A stretch of 47,177 bases of DNA from UMGS1124 sp045541255 (GCA_045541255.1 JAZQIU010000011.1:1-47177); one strand, 5' to 3'; shown: positions 24,915-33,408, counted from the stretch's first letter. Notes: generated by a model not told the origin, from the sequence alone. Made by a program: numbers and translations.

Positions 24915-25333
24915 CATTCACTGCTTAAATAAAAACTTATTTCTTTTTTACAACTTTGACATATAAATTTTTGATTTAATATTTCGTCATTCTCTAAAAC
25001 CCTTAATTTTCTTCTGCAGGTATGACATTTATATTTTGGAGAAAAAATTTCATTATCACTATTATATAATTTAAATATAAATCTTGAGTAAATTGCCCCA
25101 CAGGTATCGCATATACACATTTTATGCCCATAATCGTCTTCTAACTTGTAGCAACCTGATTTTAATATATTTATGAGGTCTTCTTTGCGATTCCTTTCTG
25201 CAAATAAATTAGACAAATTAAATTCACTGTTTATATTGAGCAAATTATCAATACTATAAGCAGAGCCAATTCCAACATCATAATTATAGAGTTTATTACA
25301 TTCATTACATATACTTGAATATGTCTTACCCAT
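24908..25333 (-). CDS. Multi-zinc-ribbon protein of the element, unknown
   Basis: 141 residues with four CxxC pairs: CNEC near the N terminus, CDTC about 76, CHTC about 105 and CQSC about 128. They make two zinc-finger or ribbon units flanking a helical middle. Zinc ribbons of this kind occur in transcription and mobile-element accessory proteins. An AGGTGAT site precedes the start, and a TATAAT box lies about 25 bases upstream of it, so it is probably transcribed alone. Function not recognised. Confidence 0.65.
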   Translation of the reverse strand: MGKTYSSICNECNKLYNYDVGIGSAYSIDNLLNINSEFNLSNLFAERNRKEDLINILKSGCYKLEDDYGHKMCICDTCGAIYSRFIFKLYNSDNEIFSPKYKCHTCRRKLRVLENDEILNQKFICQSCKKEISFYLSSEWN

Positions 25334-25378
25334 AACATCACCTATTCCTATAAATATTATAACATTTTTTTAGTATAT

Positions 25379-26119
25379 TTAAACATTTTTGTTTCTAATT
25401 ACACCATGTATAAAGTAACGGTCATTTTTTTCTCTATTTGTTTCATGCGAACATGAATATAGTGTAATAAGTTTATCTGTTTTATAATCAACATTAACAT
25501 TTGTTTTATATCTACTTTTTTCAGTTATTAAATTAATATAATCATCATACATCTCTATGGATTCAAAAGATTGATTATATGAATTGGAAGATGCTTTATC
25601 TAAATAAGCGCTTATTATTTCTATTTTATAATTTCCATTAGGAGTATATATATAAAAGAAAGGATTTTCCTTATAAAAAGAAACATCCATATATTTATAT
25701 AATTCTCCAAACATACTTCCATTTTTTGTGTGATGACCATAAATAAAAGTGTTGTAATCAGAAAAATCATTTGTAGATCTATAATCCATAAATATACTGC
25801 CTAATGAATTCCATTTTTTATCAAATGAATGATTAAGATAATACGAATTATCTTTTGATTGGACAATGGGATAATTTACTTGTGTCCCTTCTATTGCTAT
25901 CCATCCTACAACATCAGGATTTATTTTTTTTAATTCTTCAAAATTAACTTCAAAATTTGGTTCTTCAGAAGGAGTTTCAGGTATTTCTATCAATTCAATT
26001 AATTCTTCTTTTATTTCTTCAGAAGTATTTAATTCTTTTTTTATAGTTTTAATCCTATATAAACTAAAACCAAATATAAATAGTAATAAAAATAATAAGA
26101 AAATTTTTATTTTTTTCAT
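25379..26119 (-). CDS. srtB: Class B sortase
   Basis: 246 residues with an N-terminal membrane anchor (about 4-22) and a sortase B fold. The catalytic His is in IYGHHTKNGSMFGEL, the catalytic Cys in TLYSCSHE (class B usually TLSTC), and the catalytic Arg in the KNDRYFIHGVI region. Sortases attach proteins to the cell wall; class B enzymes are frequent on Bacillota conjugative elements. No LPxTG- or NPQTN-bearing substrate is seen in this window, so its partner may be outside. Its ribosome binding site GGAG lies in the last codons of the gene upstream. Confidence 0.9.
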   Translation of the reverse strand: MKKIKIFLLFLLLFIFGFSLYRIKTIKKELNTSEEIKEELIELIEIPETPSEEPNFEVNFEELKKINPDVVGWIAIEGTQVNYPIVQSKDNSYYLNHSFDKKWNSLGSIFMDYRSTNDFSDYNTFIYGHHTKNGSMFGELYKYMDVSFYKENPFFYIYTPNGNYKIEIISAYLDKASSNSYNQSFESIEMYDDYINLITEKSRYKTNVNVDYKTDKLITLYSCSHETNREKNDRYFIHGVIRNKNV

Positions 26120-26122
26120 TTT

Positions 26123-26443
26123 TTATTTCTCCATTTCATCTTCTTCTATCTCACAATCTGGTTCTCTCTGTATTTCATCAAAATCAATTAATTCATTAAC
26201 GCATTCATAAATCTTTTGTGATGTTTCACCAGAAATAATATCTATTGCTTCATCTAATGATAAATCTCTTCTTAACATATTGTAGTTAAAACTAACTTTA
26301 CATTCTTCTATACATTTCTCATCTGCTAATTCTTCTATATATTCTAACATAATTTCTTTAATATAAGTTTTTGTTATTTTAGATTTAAATTCTTCAGTAG
26401 ATATTCCACTCTTTTCCCCTAACAATTTAGATAATTTAATCAT
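26123..26443 (-). CDS. Acidic element protein with EEDEMEK tail, unknown
   Basis: About 106 residues, helical and acidic, ending in CEIEEDEMEK. The tail codons ATGGAGAAA supply the GGAG site for sortase B, whose start is 8-9 bases downstream, so some of the tail is forced by that. No family recognised. Start at 26443 or 26446, both after AAAGGAG. Confidence 0.55.
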   Translation of the reverse strand: MIKLSKLLGEKSGISTEEFKSKITKTYIKEIMLEYIEELADEKCIEECKVSFNYNMLRRDLSLDEAIDIISGETSQKIYECVNELIDFDEIQREPDCEIEEDEMEK

Positions 26444-26464
26444 CATATTCTCCTTTCCTTTAAC

Positions 26465-26494
26465 AAAAAAAGATTAGTATTCTCAATACTAACC
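26465..26494 (-). terminator. Terminator after the HU gene
   Basis: Minus-strand TTAGTATT-GAG-AATACTAA followed by TCTTTTTTT, about 20 bases past the HU stop. Confidence 0.9.
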
Positions 26495-26514
26495 TTAAAT
26501 CACTTTTGATTAAA

Positions 26515-26790
26515 TTAATTATTAACAGTTTCTTTTAATGCTTTTCCGGCTTTAAATCCTACTGCTTTTCTAGCAGGAATGTGTAATGGTGCTTTTGTTA
26601 ACGGATTTATTCCATCTCTTGCTGGTTTCTCTTTAACTGTGAAAGTTCCAAATCCAGCTATTGCTACATCATTACCTTTTGCTAGTTCTTCTTTAAACAA
26701 TTCAAAAGTTCCTTCATATACTTTAGTAACATCTGCTTTAGTAAAACCAGTTTTACTTGCTAATGCTTCAATGATTTCAGATTTTTTCAT
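26515..26790 (-). CDS. hup: HU-family DNA-binding protein
   Basis: 91 residues, normal HU length, with the dimer core (MKKSEIIEALASKTGFTKADV) and the DNA-binding arm signature GFGTFTVKEKPARDGINP. It bends and coats DNA. Location inside the element, with its own terminator and an AGGAGGTGA site, suggests an element-borne nucleoid protein that may help recombination or mask the element. Whether the host has a separate HU is not visible here. Confidence 0.95.
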   Translation of the reverse strand: MKKSEIIEALASKTGFTKADVTKVYEGTFELFKEELAKGNDVAIAGFGTFTVKEKPARDGINPLTKAPLHIPARKAVGFKAGKALKETVNN

Positions 26791-26852
26791 TCAGATTCAC
26801 CTCCTGTATTTTTCTGATAATTTAATTATACCATATAATTCTACATAATATC

Positions 26853-27113
26853 TTATTTTTCTAAATCTTCTTGTTCTTTTTCTTGTTTTTGTCTATCATA
26901 TTCTTTTTCAATTTTAATTATCTCTTCTTTAATATAATCATTATATATTTCATTCTGTGAACGAATTAAATCATATACTTTTAAAATTTCATCATCAGAT
27001 ACATCCTTAACATCTTTATCCATAAATTCATATATTGCTAATGCCGTTTCTATTTCATAAAGACTTCTATTGTTAAACATAATTAATAAACTTCTAATAT
27101 AATCTGTACTCAT
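26853..27113 (-). CDS. Small helical element protein with DLEK tail, unknown
   Basis: 86 residues. Helical N-terminal half (YIRSLLIMFNNRSLYEIETALAIYEF) and a charged C-terminal helix ending QEDLEK. The next start (HU, 26790) is 60 bases away with its own site, so this tail does not serve as a ribosome binding site. An AAAGGAG site precedes the start. No recognised family. Confidence 0.55.
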   Translation of the reverse strand: MSTDYIRSLLIMFNNRSLYEIETALAIYEFMDKDVKDVSDDEILKVYDLIRSQNEIYNDYIKEEIIKIEKEYDRQKQEKEQEDLEK

Positions 27114-27134
27114 AAATTTCTCCTTTCAATAATT

Positions 27135-27167
27135 AAAAAATTCATACAAATTACTATTCGTATGAAT
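27135..27167 (-). terminator. Terminator of the yolD-polymerase operon
   Basis: Minus-strand ATTCATAC / GTATGAAT with a 12-base loop, then TTTTTTAATT; the yolD stop is in the stem. Confidence 0.75.
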
Positions 27168-27582
27168 CATACATATTTTTAAATATATCACCAGTTATAC
27201 TTAAAATATCTTGCATTAATATAATATTCTTGTTTTCTAATTTTATTATTCCTTCTATTGGATCTATTTTTTTAATAATACCATTAACTGTTTCATAACT
27301 ACCACCTTCTTTTGTTTTATCTTTTACGAAGAAAGTAATTGTTATTTCATTTCGTTCTTTTATATTTTCATTCAAATATGCTAATTTTGAATTTAATAAA
27401 TCTTTCAGTCCATCATCAACTTCTATTTTTTTGTCTGTTAATCTAGCAGTTTCTCTTATTTCTGCATCATATCCAGTTAAAGCTGCAAAAGGAGCAAATT
27501 GTGCTGCACGTGATTCAACTCCTAAATTTGCATGTTTAGATAATGGTCTATTTAAATCTATAATATCTGTGTAATCATTCAT
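27154..27582 (-). CDS. YolD-like protein
   Basis: 142 residues. The first 50 residues read DIIDLNRPLSKHANLGVESRAAQFAPFAALTGYDA-like, the signature of YolD-family proteins that pair with Y-family polymerases and are thought to act in place of UmuD. The C-terminal half carries a small beta domain (EITITFFVKDKTKEGGSYETVNGIIKKID). It overlaps the polymerase stop with its start, so the two are translated together. A terminator closes the operon. Confidence 0.88.
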   Translation of the reverse strand: MNDYTDIIDLNRPLSKHANLGVESRAAQFAPFAALTGYDAEIRETARLTDKKIEVDDGLKDLLNSKLAYLNENIKERNEITITFFVKDKTKEGGSYETVNGIIKKIDPIEGIIKLENKNIILMQDILSITGDIFKNMYDSYE

Positions 27583-29084
27583 TATCCTTTATGACCTCCT
27601 ACTTCACGATTTCTTTCAATTGCAGTTGCTCCTTCCTCTAAATTCATTCCTTTTAATATTGCATTTTTTCCATATCTTCTTTTTAATTCTAAGATTGTTT
27701 TTTGAATTTTAGCATCTTCTTTTTCACGTTCTATTTGTTTTTTATTTAACTCATCTTGTTCCTGATAATTCGTAAACAAATCTAATTGTTGCCTTTGTGG
27801 TTTATTCTCTACCTTATCCTCACTTACTACATTACTTGCAACTAAATTAATTCTTCTAACTAATAAAATAGGATTTGTTATTCTATCATACAACTTTAAA
27901 ACTTCATTCATTATTATTGTTGTTGATGAAGTTTTGTGGTCAATATTAATAGTACCGTGTGCGTGTTTAGGAATCTTTCTCCCATACATATCAGTTGTTA
28001 TTTCACCATTATATAATTTACTAATTTTAGGATTTGTTAAATTATCTATATCATAACCTATTGTTAATACAAATTGACTTGCTTTTAATTTTTTTTCTAC
28101 TAAATCAAGAACGAGATTATCTACCATTTCTTTTACAATAAGTTTTGTCTTTTTATAATCATAAGGACAATGTAATACTTGTCCTGAACTGATGCTGTTT
28201 GATGTTGGTTTATAACTTTTTGCTTGTTCAATAGTGCACGGTTCATAACCCCAAGCATGATCTATTAAAAATTCTGCATTTACACCAAACAATTTAAAAA
28301 GTAAATCTTCATTATTTATTGACATCCTTGCAACATCACCCATTGTATACATTTTATTATCTTCTAATTTTTTTGCATAACCTTTACCTATTCTCCAAAA
28401 ATCTGTTAGTGGTTTATGATTCCATAATTGTTCTTTAAATTTTCTTTCATCTAAAGTTGCAATTCTAACGCCAAATTCATTAGGTTGCATTTTTTTTGCA
28501 GTAATATCCATTGCAACTTTTGCCAGAAACATATTAGTACCAATTCCAGCCGTCGCTGTAATACCTGTTGTGTTGTAAACATCTTCAATCATTTTCATAA
28601 CAAGTTCTTCAGCTGTCATTTTATAAAATTTTAAATAATTCGTAATATCACAAAATACTTCATCAATTGAATAAACTAAAATATCTTCTGGTGCAATATA
28701 TTTTAAATATATATTGTATATATCTGTACTATATTTCATATACAATTTCATACGAGGAACAGCTTTTATAAAATCTAATTCTAAACTATTGTCCTTAATT
28801 AGTTCTGAATTTATATAAGATTTACCAATAAATGGTTTATAATGATTATCCTTTTTTCTTTGATAGTTTACTTCTCTTACTTTTTGTTTAGCTTCAAATA
28901 ATCTCGCTCTTCCTGATATACCGTAAGATTTTAATGATGGTGAAACAGCCAAACAAATCGTTTTATCTGTTCTCTCTTCATCTGCAACAACAAGGTTAGT
29001 GTCTAACGGATCTAAATTTCTCTCTCTACATTCTACTGAAGCATAAAAACTTTTTAAATCTATGCACATATAAGTTTTATCCAT
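27582..29084 (-). CDS. Y-family DNA polymerase (ImpB/MucB/UvrX-type)
   Basis: 500 residues. Active-site carboxylates are visible: the first Asp in MCIDLKSFYASVEC, and Asp-Glu in YSIDEVFCDI. The helix-hairpin-helix thumb (DFWRIGKGYAKKLEDN) and little-finger domain follow. The C terminus includes the KRRYGKNAILKGMNLEEGAT motif usual in UvrX-like plasmid polymerases. It performs translesion synthesis after damage. With YolD it makes an element-borne mutagenesis cassette. A TATAAT box lies about 60 bases upstream; no LexA/DinR box was recognised. Confidence 0.93.
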   Translation of the reverse strand: MDKTYMCIDLKSFYASVECRERNLDPLDTNLVVADEERTDKTICLAVSPSLKSYGISGRARLFEAKQKVREVNYQRKKDNHYKPFIGKSYINSELIKDNSLELDFIKAVPRMKLYMKYSTDIYNIYLKYIAPEDILVYSIDEVFCDITNYLKFYKMTAEELVMKMIEDVYNTTGITATAGIGTNMFLAKVAMDITAKKMQPNEFGVRIATLDERKFKEQLWNHKPLTDFWRIGKGYAKKLEDNKMYTMGDVARMSINNEDLLFKLFGVNAEFLIDHAWGYEPCTIEQAKSYKPTSNSISSGQVLHCPYDYKKTKLIVKEMVDNLVLDLVEKKLKASQFVLTIGYDIDNLTNPKISKLYNGEITTDMYGRKIPKHAHGTINIDHKTSSTTIIMNEVLKLYDRITNPILLVRRINLVASNVVSEDKVENKPQRQQLDLFTNYQEQDELNKKQIEREKEDAKIQKTILELKRRYGKNAILKGMNLEEGATAIERNREVGGHKG

Positions 29085-29154
29085 ATACTCACCACCCTAA
29101 TTTTTGCTATTCACATCACTTCTTCTATTAAATCTTCTCTAATATTATACCACG

Positions 29155-29183
29155 AAAAAAGCAGATAATAATTTTAATCTGCT
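29155..29183 (-). terminator. Terminator of the cargo gene at 29207
   Basis: Minus-strand GCAGAT / ATCTGC stem followed by TTTTTTC. The 5' flank AAAACAAATTACAATTTAT is nearly repeated before the terminator at 31209. Confidence 0.75.
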
Positions 29184-29206
29184 CTATAAATTGTAATTTG
29201 TTTTTT

Positions 29207-29455
29207 TTAAATTCCCCATATCATTGAAGCAACATTATAAGCAGTAACTATCAACAAAAATATTCCCAATAATAAGAAATAAACTGATGTATTTTTTTGC
29301 TTTTTATCTTTATATTCTTTTGATGTTATAAACATCGTAGTTGATAAACAAACAAACATTATAGGCATTGTAATATTAGTAGAAACAGCTTTAGTTAAAC
29401 CCAATATTGCAAATGCTACTGTCAATGCTGAAAAAAATAATTTTAAATTTTTCAT
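29207..29455 (-). CDS. Small membrane protein (two or three helices), unknown
   Basis: 82 residues with helices at about 4-22, 28-45 and 57-78 separated by a short basic loop (SKEYKDKKQKN). Resembles small DUF3953-type membrane proteins in layout, but I cannot name it. Preceded by a GGAGTGAT site and followed by a terminator. Last of a five-gene membrane-protein cluster. Confidence 0.55.
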   Translation of the reverse strand: MKNLKLFFSALTVAFAILGLTKAVSTNITMPIMFVCLSTTMFITSKEYKDKKQKNTSVYFLLLGIFLLIVTAYNVASMIWGI

Positions 29456-29473
29456 TTTCTATCACTCCATATA

Positions 29474-29845
29474 CTATTTTTCTAATAATGTTCCATCTTT
29501 ATATCTTTTTGAATAATCACGAATTTCATCCTTATCAAGCATAGGTTCAGAACTTACACCTTGAAAAACAATCTTATTATTTTTATAAGTAAACCAGAAT
29601 AAAATATCAGGTTCTTTATCAAATTCTACAGATATTCTCCATTCATTATAACTAAGAATTTTATTTAAATAAGAATGATTAATTTTTATTTCACTAACAT
29701 CTTGTACAGTATATCCTCTATTTTCAAGTTCTGTATAAGTATAAGTTTTAATAAATTTTTTCTGAACAAGAACATTTAAACAAAGCAGAATAATAAATAT
29801 TAACAAAACAATTATACTTATTTTAAATGCTTTTTTAATTTTCAT
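29474..29845 (-). CDS. Single-span membrane protein with small extracytoplasmic domain, unknown
   Basis: 123 residues: a basic head, a membrane helix (about 9-27) and an outer domain of about 95 residues rich in aromatic and charged residues (NEWRISVEFDKEPDILFWFTYKN). No motif recognised. A GAGGTGG site precedes the start; 19 bases separate it from the next gene, which indicates co-transcription. Confidence 0.55.
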   Translation of the reverse strand: MKIKKAFKISIIVLLIFIILLCLNVLVQKKFIKTYTYTELENRGYTVQDVSEIKINHSYLNKILSYNEWRISVEFDKEPDILFWFTYKNNKIVFQGVSSEPMLDKDEIRDYSKRYKDGTLLEK

Positions 29846-29865
29846 TAATAACCACCTCTCAATTA

Positions 29866-30180
29866 CTATTTAACAAATTTAACTGCTGTTCCATAAACAA
29901 TTACTTCAGCTGCACCTTGCATAACTGCAGACGAAGCATAGCGTATATTAACAATTGCATCTGCCTTAAGAGATTCTGCTTCTTCAACCATTCTTTTTGT
30001 TGCAAGAGCTCTCGCATCATTCATCATTTCATTATATGATTTAAGTTCTCCTCCTACTAAAGTTTTAAAACTTTGTGCAATATCTTTACCAACATGTTTG
30101 GATTGAATTGTACTTCCCTTAACAAGTCCTAGCATTTCAAATTCCTTACCACTAATATAATCAGTATTTACTAATATCAT
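29866..30180 (-). CDS. YbjQ family (DUF74) protein
   Basis: About 104 residues covering the whole family: MILVNTDYISGKEFE, QSFKTLVGGELKSYNEMMNDAR, and ADAIVNIRYASSAVMQGAAEVIVYGTAV. YbjQ proteins form pentamers and are often annotated as possible heavy-metal binding, without firm evidence. The start at 30180 has AAAGGTG at good spacing, better than the GTG at 30189. It overlaps the end of the upstream membrane gene by about 20 bases. Confidence 0.9.
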   Translation of the reverse strand: MILVNTDYISGKEFEMLGLVKGSTIQSKHVGKDIAQSFKTLVGGELKSYNEMMNDARALATKRMVEEAESLKADAIVNIRYASSAVMQGAAEVIVYGTAVKFVK

Positions 30181-30385
30181 CTTCTTCACCTTTCTTTATT
30201 TCATTTATTCTTTCTATGCAAACTTTAATCATTAATAATGACAATAGCATAGGAATAATGCCTAATAAATATTTCCATATTCCTTCTATCAATGTTATTA
30301 AAATTCCAAAATAAATAACATAATATAAAACTATAATTATTGTAATAATAATTGGTGCTGTCATTTTTTTCTTATGAGAATTCAT
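30161..30385 (-). CDS. Small two-helix membrane protein, unknown
   Basis: About 74 residues from ATG 30385, which has AAGGAGG just upstream; the longer frame to 30436 is not supported. Two hydrophobic helices (about 10-32 and 36-52) are followed by a charged tail ERINEIKKGEEDDISKY. It is embedded in the membrane cluster and overlaps ybjQ. No family recognised. Confidence 0.55.
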   Translation of the reverse strand: MNSHKKKMTAPIIITIIIVLYYVIYFGILITLIEGIWKYLLGIIPMLLSLLMIKVCIERINEIKKGEEDDISKY

Positions 30386-30395
30386 TACTGCCTCC

Positions 30396-31154
30396 TTAAT
30401 TATTATTTGATGTTGTAATTGGATCTGTCTTAACAAATTTTATCATTGATTTTGATTGAACATATTTGATATATGTTGAACCACAACAACTTGAGAACAC
30501 ATTGTGCATAAATTCATTTTGTTTTTCTGGGCTATTATCTATTAAACCAACAACTACAGCTTCAATTTCTTCATCAACATAATTATATCCTAAATTAGTT
30601 CTATCAATATCTTCTTTACCAAAGTATTCTTGTATTTTTGTATTAACATCACTTAAAGTAATCGTATTTTCTTCTTTAATATAATCTATATCAAACTCAT
30701 CTAAATCATTAATTGTTATTGTTCCATATTTTAAACCATTACTAATAGTTTCTTCAAAACCACTTTCATACTTGACTACCATATAATCATTTTTTATACA
30801 ACTCCAAGAATATTTATACATATCATCTTCGTAAAATTTTTCTAATGCCGAATCACAGGCAAAATCCTTGATTTCTTTTGTTTTATCTTCTAACTTTATA
30901 ACTTTACCAATATCAACTCGTTCCACAGCACAACTAATTTTTGTTCCTTTTGGTTTTATTTGTGGTGTTGAATATTCGTGGCAGTATAATGTATCATATA
31001 ACACCCCTCTATATACAAAATTAACCGAATCGCCATTATCTTCTTTAATAGCTAATAAAGGTCTATGTACTGTAAATATACAAACTAAATCAATAACTAA
31101 AAGTAGTACAAATGCACCAATAACCCCAAGAATAATTTTTAACCATTTTTTCAT
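30396..31154 (-). CDS. Membrane-anchored protein with Cys-rich extracytoplasmic domain, unknown
   Basis: About 252 residues from ATG 31154, which has GGAGGAG upstream. The membrane helix is at about 7-27, followed by an outer domain with VNFVYRGVLYDTLYCHEYS, several Cys (including CCGS near 220) and an Asn-rich end. The Cys pattern suggests disulfides. Not recognised; it occurs in the same cluster as other membrane proteins of the element. A TATAAT box precedes it. Confidence 0.6.
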   Translation of the reverse strand: MKKWLKIILGVIGAFVLLLVIDLVCIFTVHRPLLAIKEDNGDSVNFVYRGVLYDTLYCHEYSTPQIKPKGTKISCAVERVDIGKVIKLEDKTKEIKDFACDSALEKFYEDDMYKYSWSCIKNDYMVVKYESGFEETISNGLKYGTITINDLDEFDIDYIKEENTITLSDVNTKIQEYFGKEDIDRTNLGYNYVDEEIEAVVVGLIDNSPEKQNEFMHNVFSSCCGSTYIKYVQSKSMIKFVKTDPITTSNNN

Positions 31155-31208
31155 ATACTCCTCCAATCAACAAAACATAAAATTATTTGTCAATTATATT
31201 ATATCATA

Positions 31209-31238
31209 GAAAAAGCAAATCTTATTATGGATCTGCTT
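31209..31238 (-). terminator. Terminator of the coiled-coil gene
   Basis: Minus-strand AAGCAGAT / ATTTGCTT (one G-U pair) with a 10-base loop, followed by TTTTTC. The flank matches that of the terminator at 29155-29183. Confidence 0.7.
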
Positions 31239-31271
31239 GATAAATTGTAATTTGTTTTACTCTTATGTTCG

Positions 31272-32015
31272 TTATGGTTGAAGTGCATTTTCTAGTCTCT
31301 CAATCTTAGTTTCAAGATCAATTATATATGCTTCCATATTTAAAATTGAACCTTTGTAAAGCTCTACTTTATCTTCCAGTTCAGTTATTGTATTAGTAGC
31401 CTCTTCAATAACTTTTTCGTTAACAATATTTTCATTTTCTAATTTTGTGATTTTCTCATTATTTTCTTCAATAATTTTTTTGTTTAATTCTATTTGTGTT
31501 TCTAATTCTGCAATTGTTGCTTTTTGAGTTTCATTTTCTAATTTATATCCCTCTATTTGTTTCTTTAATTCAACAATTTGTTGTTGATATTCTACGTTTT
31601 TTCTTGCAAGTTCTTGATTTTCATTAGCAACACTTTCTAGTTGTTTTTGGATTTTAGTAATAGTTTCTTCTCTTGTCTTTATATTATTTTGATACTCACT
31701 TATAGCAGATTGATATTGTTTAAATGCAGTCTCATTTTGTTTAATTACATTTTCTAATTCTTTTATACGTTCTTTTAATTCTGTAATTATTTGGTTATTT
31801 TCAGTTTCTTTTATTTCATAAGATGATATTTGCGTTTTACATTCACTTATATCTTCTTCATATTGTTTTATTTCTTGATTCAAATTATCTACTTGTTTTT
31901 TATATTCTTCTACATTGTTTTTTCGCTGATTTAAAAGAATTAATGTAGTTACTAATCCAACTCCTAATACTATAATTACTAACCACATAGCAATTTTATT
32001 TATTTTTTTACTCAT
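31272..32015 (-). CDS. Membrane-anchored long coiled-coil protein
   Basis: About 247 residues. One membrane helix (about 8-27) is followed by about 210 residues of nearly continuous coiled coil with heptads rich in Glu, Lys, Leu, Ile and Asn (QIVELKKQIEGYKLE...IAELETQIELNKKII). It should form a long surface-projecting rod, and might act as a mating-contact or entry-exclusion protein; that is speculation. The start at 32015 fits TTGGAGTG eight bases upstream. It lacks a sortase motif and the acidic DLER-type tail. Confidence 0.7.
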   Translation of the reverse strand: MSKKINKIAMWLVIIVLGVGLVTTLILLNQRKNNVEEYKKQVDNLNQEIKQYEEDISECKTQISSYEIKETENNQIITELKERIKELENVIKQNETAFKQYQSAISEYQNNIKTREETITKIQKQLESVANENQELARKNVEYQQQIVELKKQIEGYKLENETQKATIAELETQIELNKKIIEENNEKITKLENENIVNEKVIEEATNTITELEDKVELYKGSILNMEAYIIDLETKIERLENALQP

Positions 32016-32129
32016 ATACATCACTCCAATAAACACAACATCTACTATAAAAATTATATCATAAAATTTACATATTATTTCAACAAATTACTATTTTTCT
32101 GTTAGTTATATTATAGCACAGTTTTATGA

Positions 32130-32870
32130 TTATCTTTCTAAGTCTTCTTCAATTTCATCATTATTTTTATCAAGTTCTATATTTTCACAATAATTTTTCC
32201 TGTTAATATTAACTATCGGAATAATATCTTTATCATCAAATAATCTCATTAATGCTTCTGTTCCATATTTTTGTTTATATTCTAATTCTTCCTTATACAA
32301 CGGAAATACTTGATAAAAATTGATTCTATCTTTATTAGGAAGATGAAAATGTAATTGTTCATACTCTTTATCTAGTGCATATAACAATACTGTACTTGAC
32401 AACTTTGTATTATTGGCAAACGGAATTGTTGCTTCAACATCTCCAGAAAAAGTATGACCAAATCCAACCCAACTATTTTCTTCAATAGCAGTTCTTGCAA
32501 TTAACTTTAATTGTCTAATAACCCAACCATCTTCTTCTGTTTTAAATTTAAGATTCCAATCTGGTGGTAAATACATTACAAGTTCTGCACGTTCATATCC
32601 CTTGTCTTTTATAATATCAGGAACATTCATTTTGTATGCTCCCATACCCATTGTCACTAATTTATAATAATTTTGATTTTCTGTTGGTGGTATTATTAAA
32701 ATATCCACGTGTATATCAGGAGAATATAATTCATGATACACTTTATCAAATTCACCAATACTTTCTTTTATATACTTTTCATATTCCGTACCTTCTTCTT
32801 GTGTATATAAATATATTGGTTTTTCTTTTAAACCTTTAATCATATATTTTGCTTTATTTATATAACTCAA
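32130..32870 (-). CDS. SUFU-domain protein with EEDLER tail
   Basis: 246 residues with a bacterial SUFU (suppressor of fused) domain across most of its length. Key stretches are DILIIPPTENQNYYKLVTMGMGAYKM-like near 55-80, ERAELVMYLPPDW, and FGHTFSGD..PFANNT. Bacterial SUFU proteins are often immunity proteins against secreted toxins. Start is TTG 32870 with ATAGGAG eight bases upstream. It ends NNDEIEEDLER, and since the next start is over 100 bases downstream the tail does not serve as a ribosome binding site. It could be an immunity gene or an element-transferred protein. Confidence 0.82.
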   Translation of the reverse strand: MSYINKAKYMIKGLKEKPIYLYTQEEGTEYEKYIKESIGEFDKVYHELYSPDIHVDILIIPPTENQNYYKLVTMGMGAYKMNVPDIIKDKGYERAELVMYLPPDWNLKFKTEEDGWVIRQLKLIARTAIEENSWVGFGHTFSGDVEATIPFANNTKLSSTVLLYALDKEYEQLHFHLPNKDRINFYQVFPLYKEELEYKQKYGTEALMRLFDDKDIIPIVNINRKNYCENIELDKNNDEIEEDLER

Positions 32871-32881
32871 ATTTTCATCTC

Positions 32882-33196
32882 CTATTCTTCAATTATTTTT
32901 GAATTATCATTATTTAATAATGTTAATAGTTTTCCATAACCTGCAGCTTTTAATAACATGTTTATAGAAATTTCTAACTCTTCAGAAATATTAATTAAAA
33001 TCTCTACACCTGGTTTCTGAATATTACCTCTTTCAAGATCATTTATTGTTGTATTACTTAAACCTATTCTTCTAGCAAGTTCTCTTTGAGAAACATTCTT
33101 TAATTCTCTTCCTGCTACAATTAAATTTTTCAAGGCGTCTGTATTGCACTTTGATTTATAAAATGATTTTCTTTCCTTAGTTTCTAAACTATTCAT
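32882..33196 (-). CDS. XRE-family transcriptional regulator
   Basis: 104 residues with a central Cro/C1 helix-turn-helix (ELARRIGLSNTTINDLERGN, about 41-60) and a C-terminal helical region (ISINMLLKAAGYGKLL) that is also seen in the regulator at 46539. Its site AGGAG lies in the last codons of the upstream gene. Placed between the relaxase operon and the SUFU gene, it may control mobilisation or SUFU expression. Confidence 0.88.
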   Translation of the reverse strand: MNSLETKERKSFYKSKCNTDALKNLIVAGRELKNVSQRELARRIGLSNTTINDLERGNIQKPGVEILINISEELEISINMLLKAAGYGKLLTLLNNDNSKIIEE

Positions 33197-33398
33197 ATTC
33201 TAATTCGCTCCTATTGTCTTTCAAGTCAAAACATATATATTCTTCACAATAATCGTTGAACATCTCTAAAAAATGTTGTTTATCTTTATAATCTCCTGAC
33301 ATTGCTCCTCCATCACCTTCATAGTTAAAATCAACAACCTTAAAAAATTTTGTTTCTAAATCAATTTCTATTTTAATTTCTAATTTTTTCTTTCTCAT
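33189..33398 (-). CDS. Small element protein with ELEYE tail, unknown
   Basis: About 69 residues from ATG 33398 (AGGAGAAAAAT upstream). Charged beta-type N terminus (KKLEIKIEIDLETKFFKVVDF), a Gly-rich turn and an acidic end. The terminal codons carry the site for the next gene (GGAGCGAATTAGAATATG), so the ELEYE end may be forced. Lies 10 bases after the relaxase stop. No family recognised. Confidence 0.55.
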   Translation of the reverse strand: MRKKKLEIKIEIDLETKFFKVVDFNYEGDGGAMSGDYKDKQHFLEMFNDYCEEYICFDLKDNRSELEYE

Positions 33399-33408
33399 AT
33401 TTTTCTCC

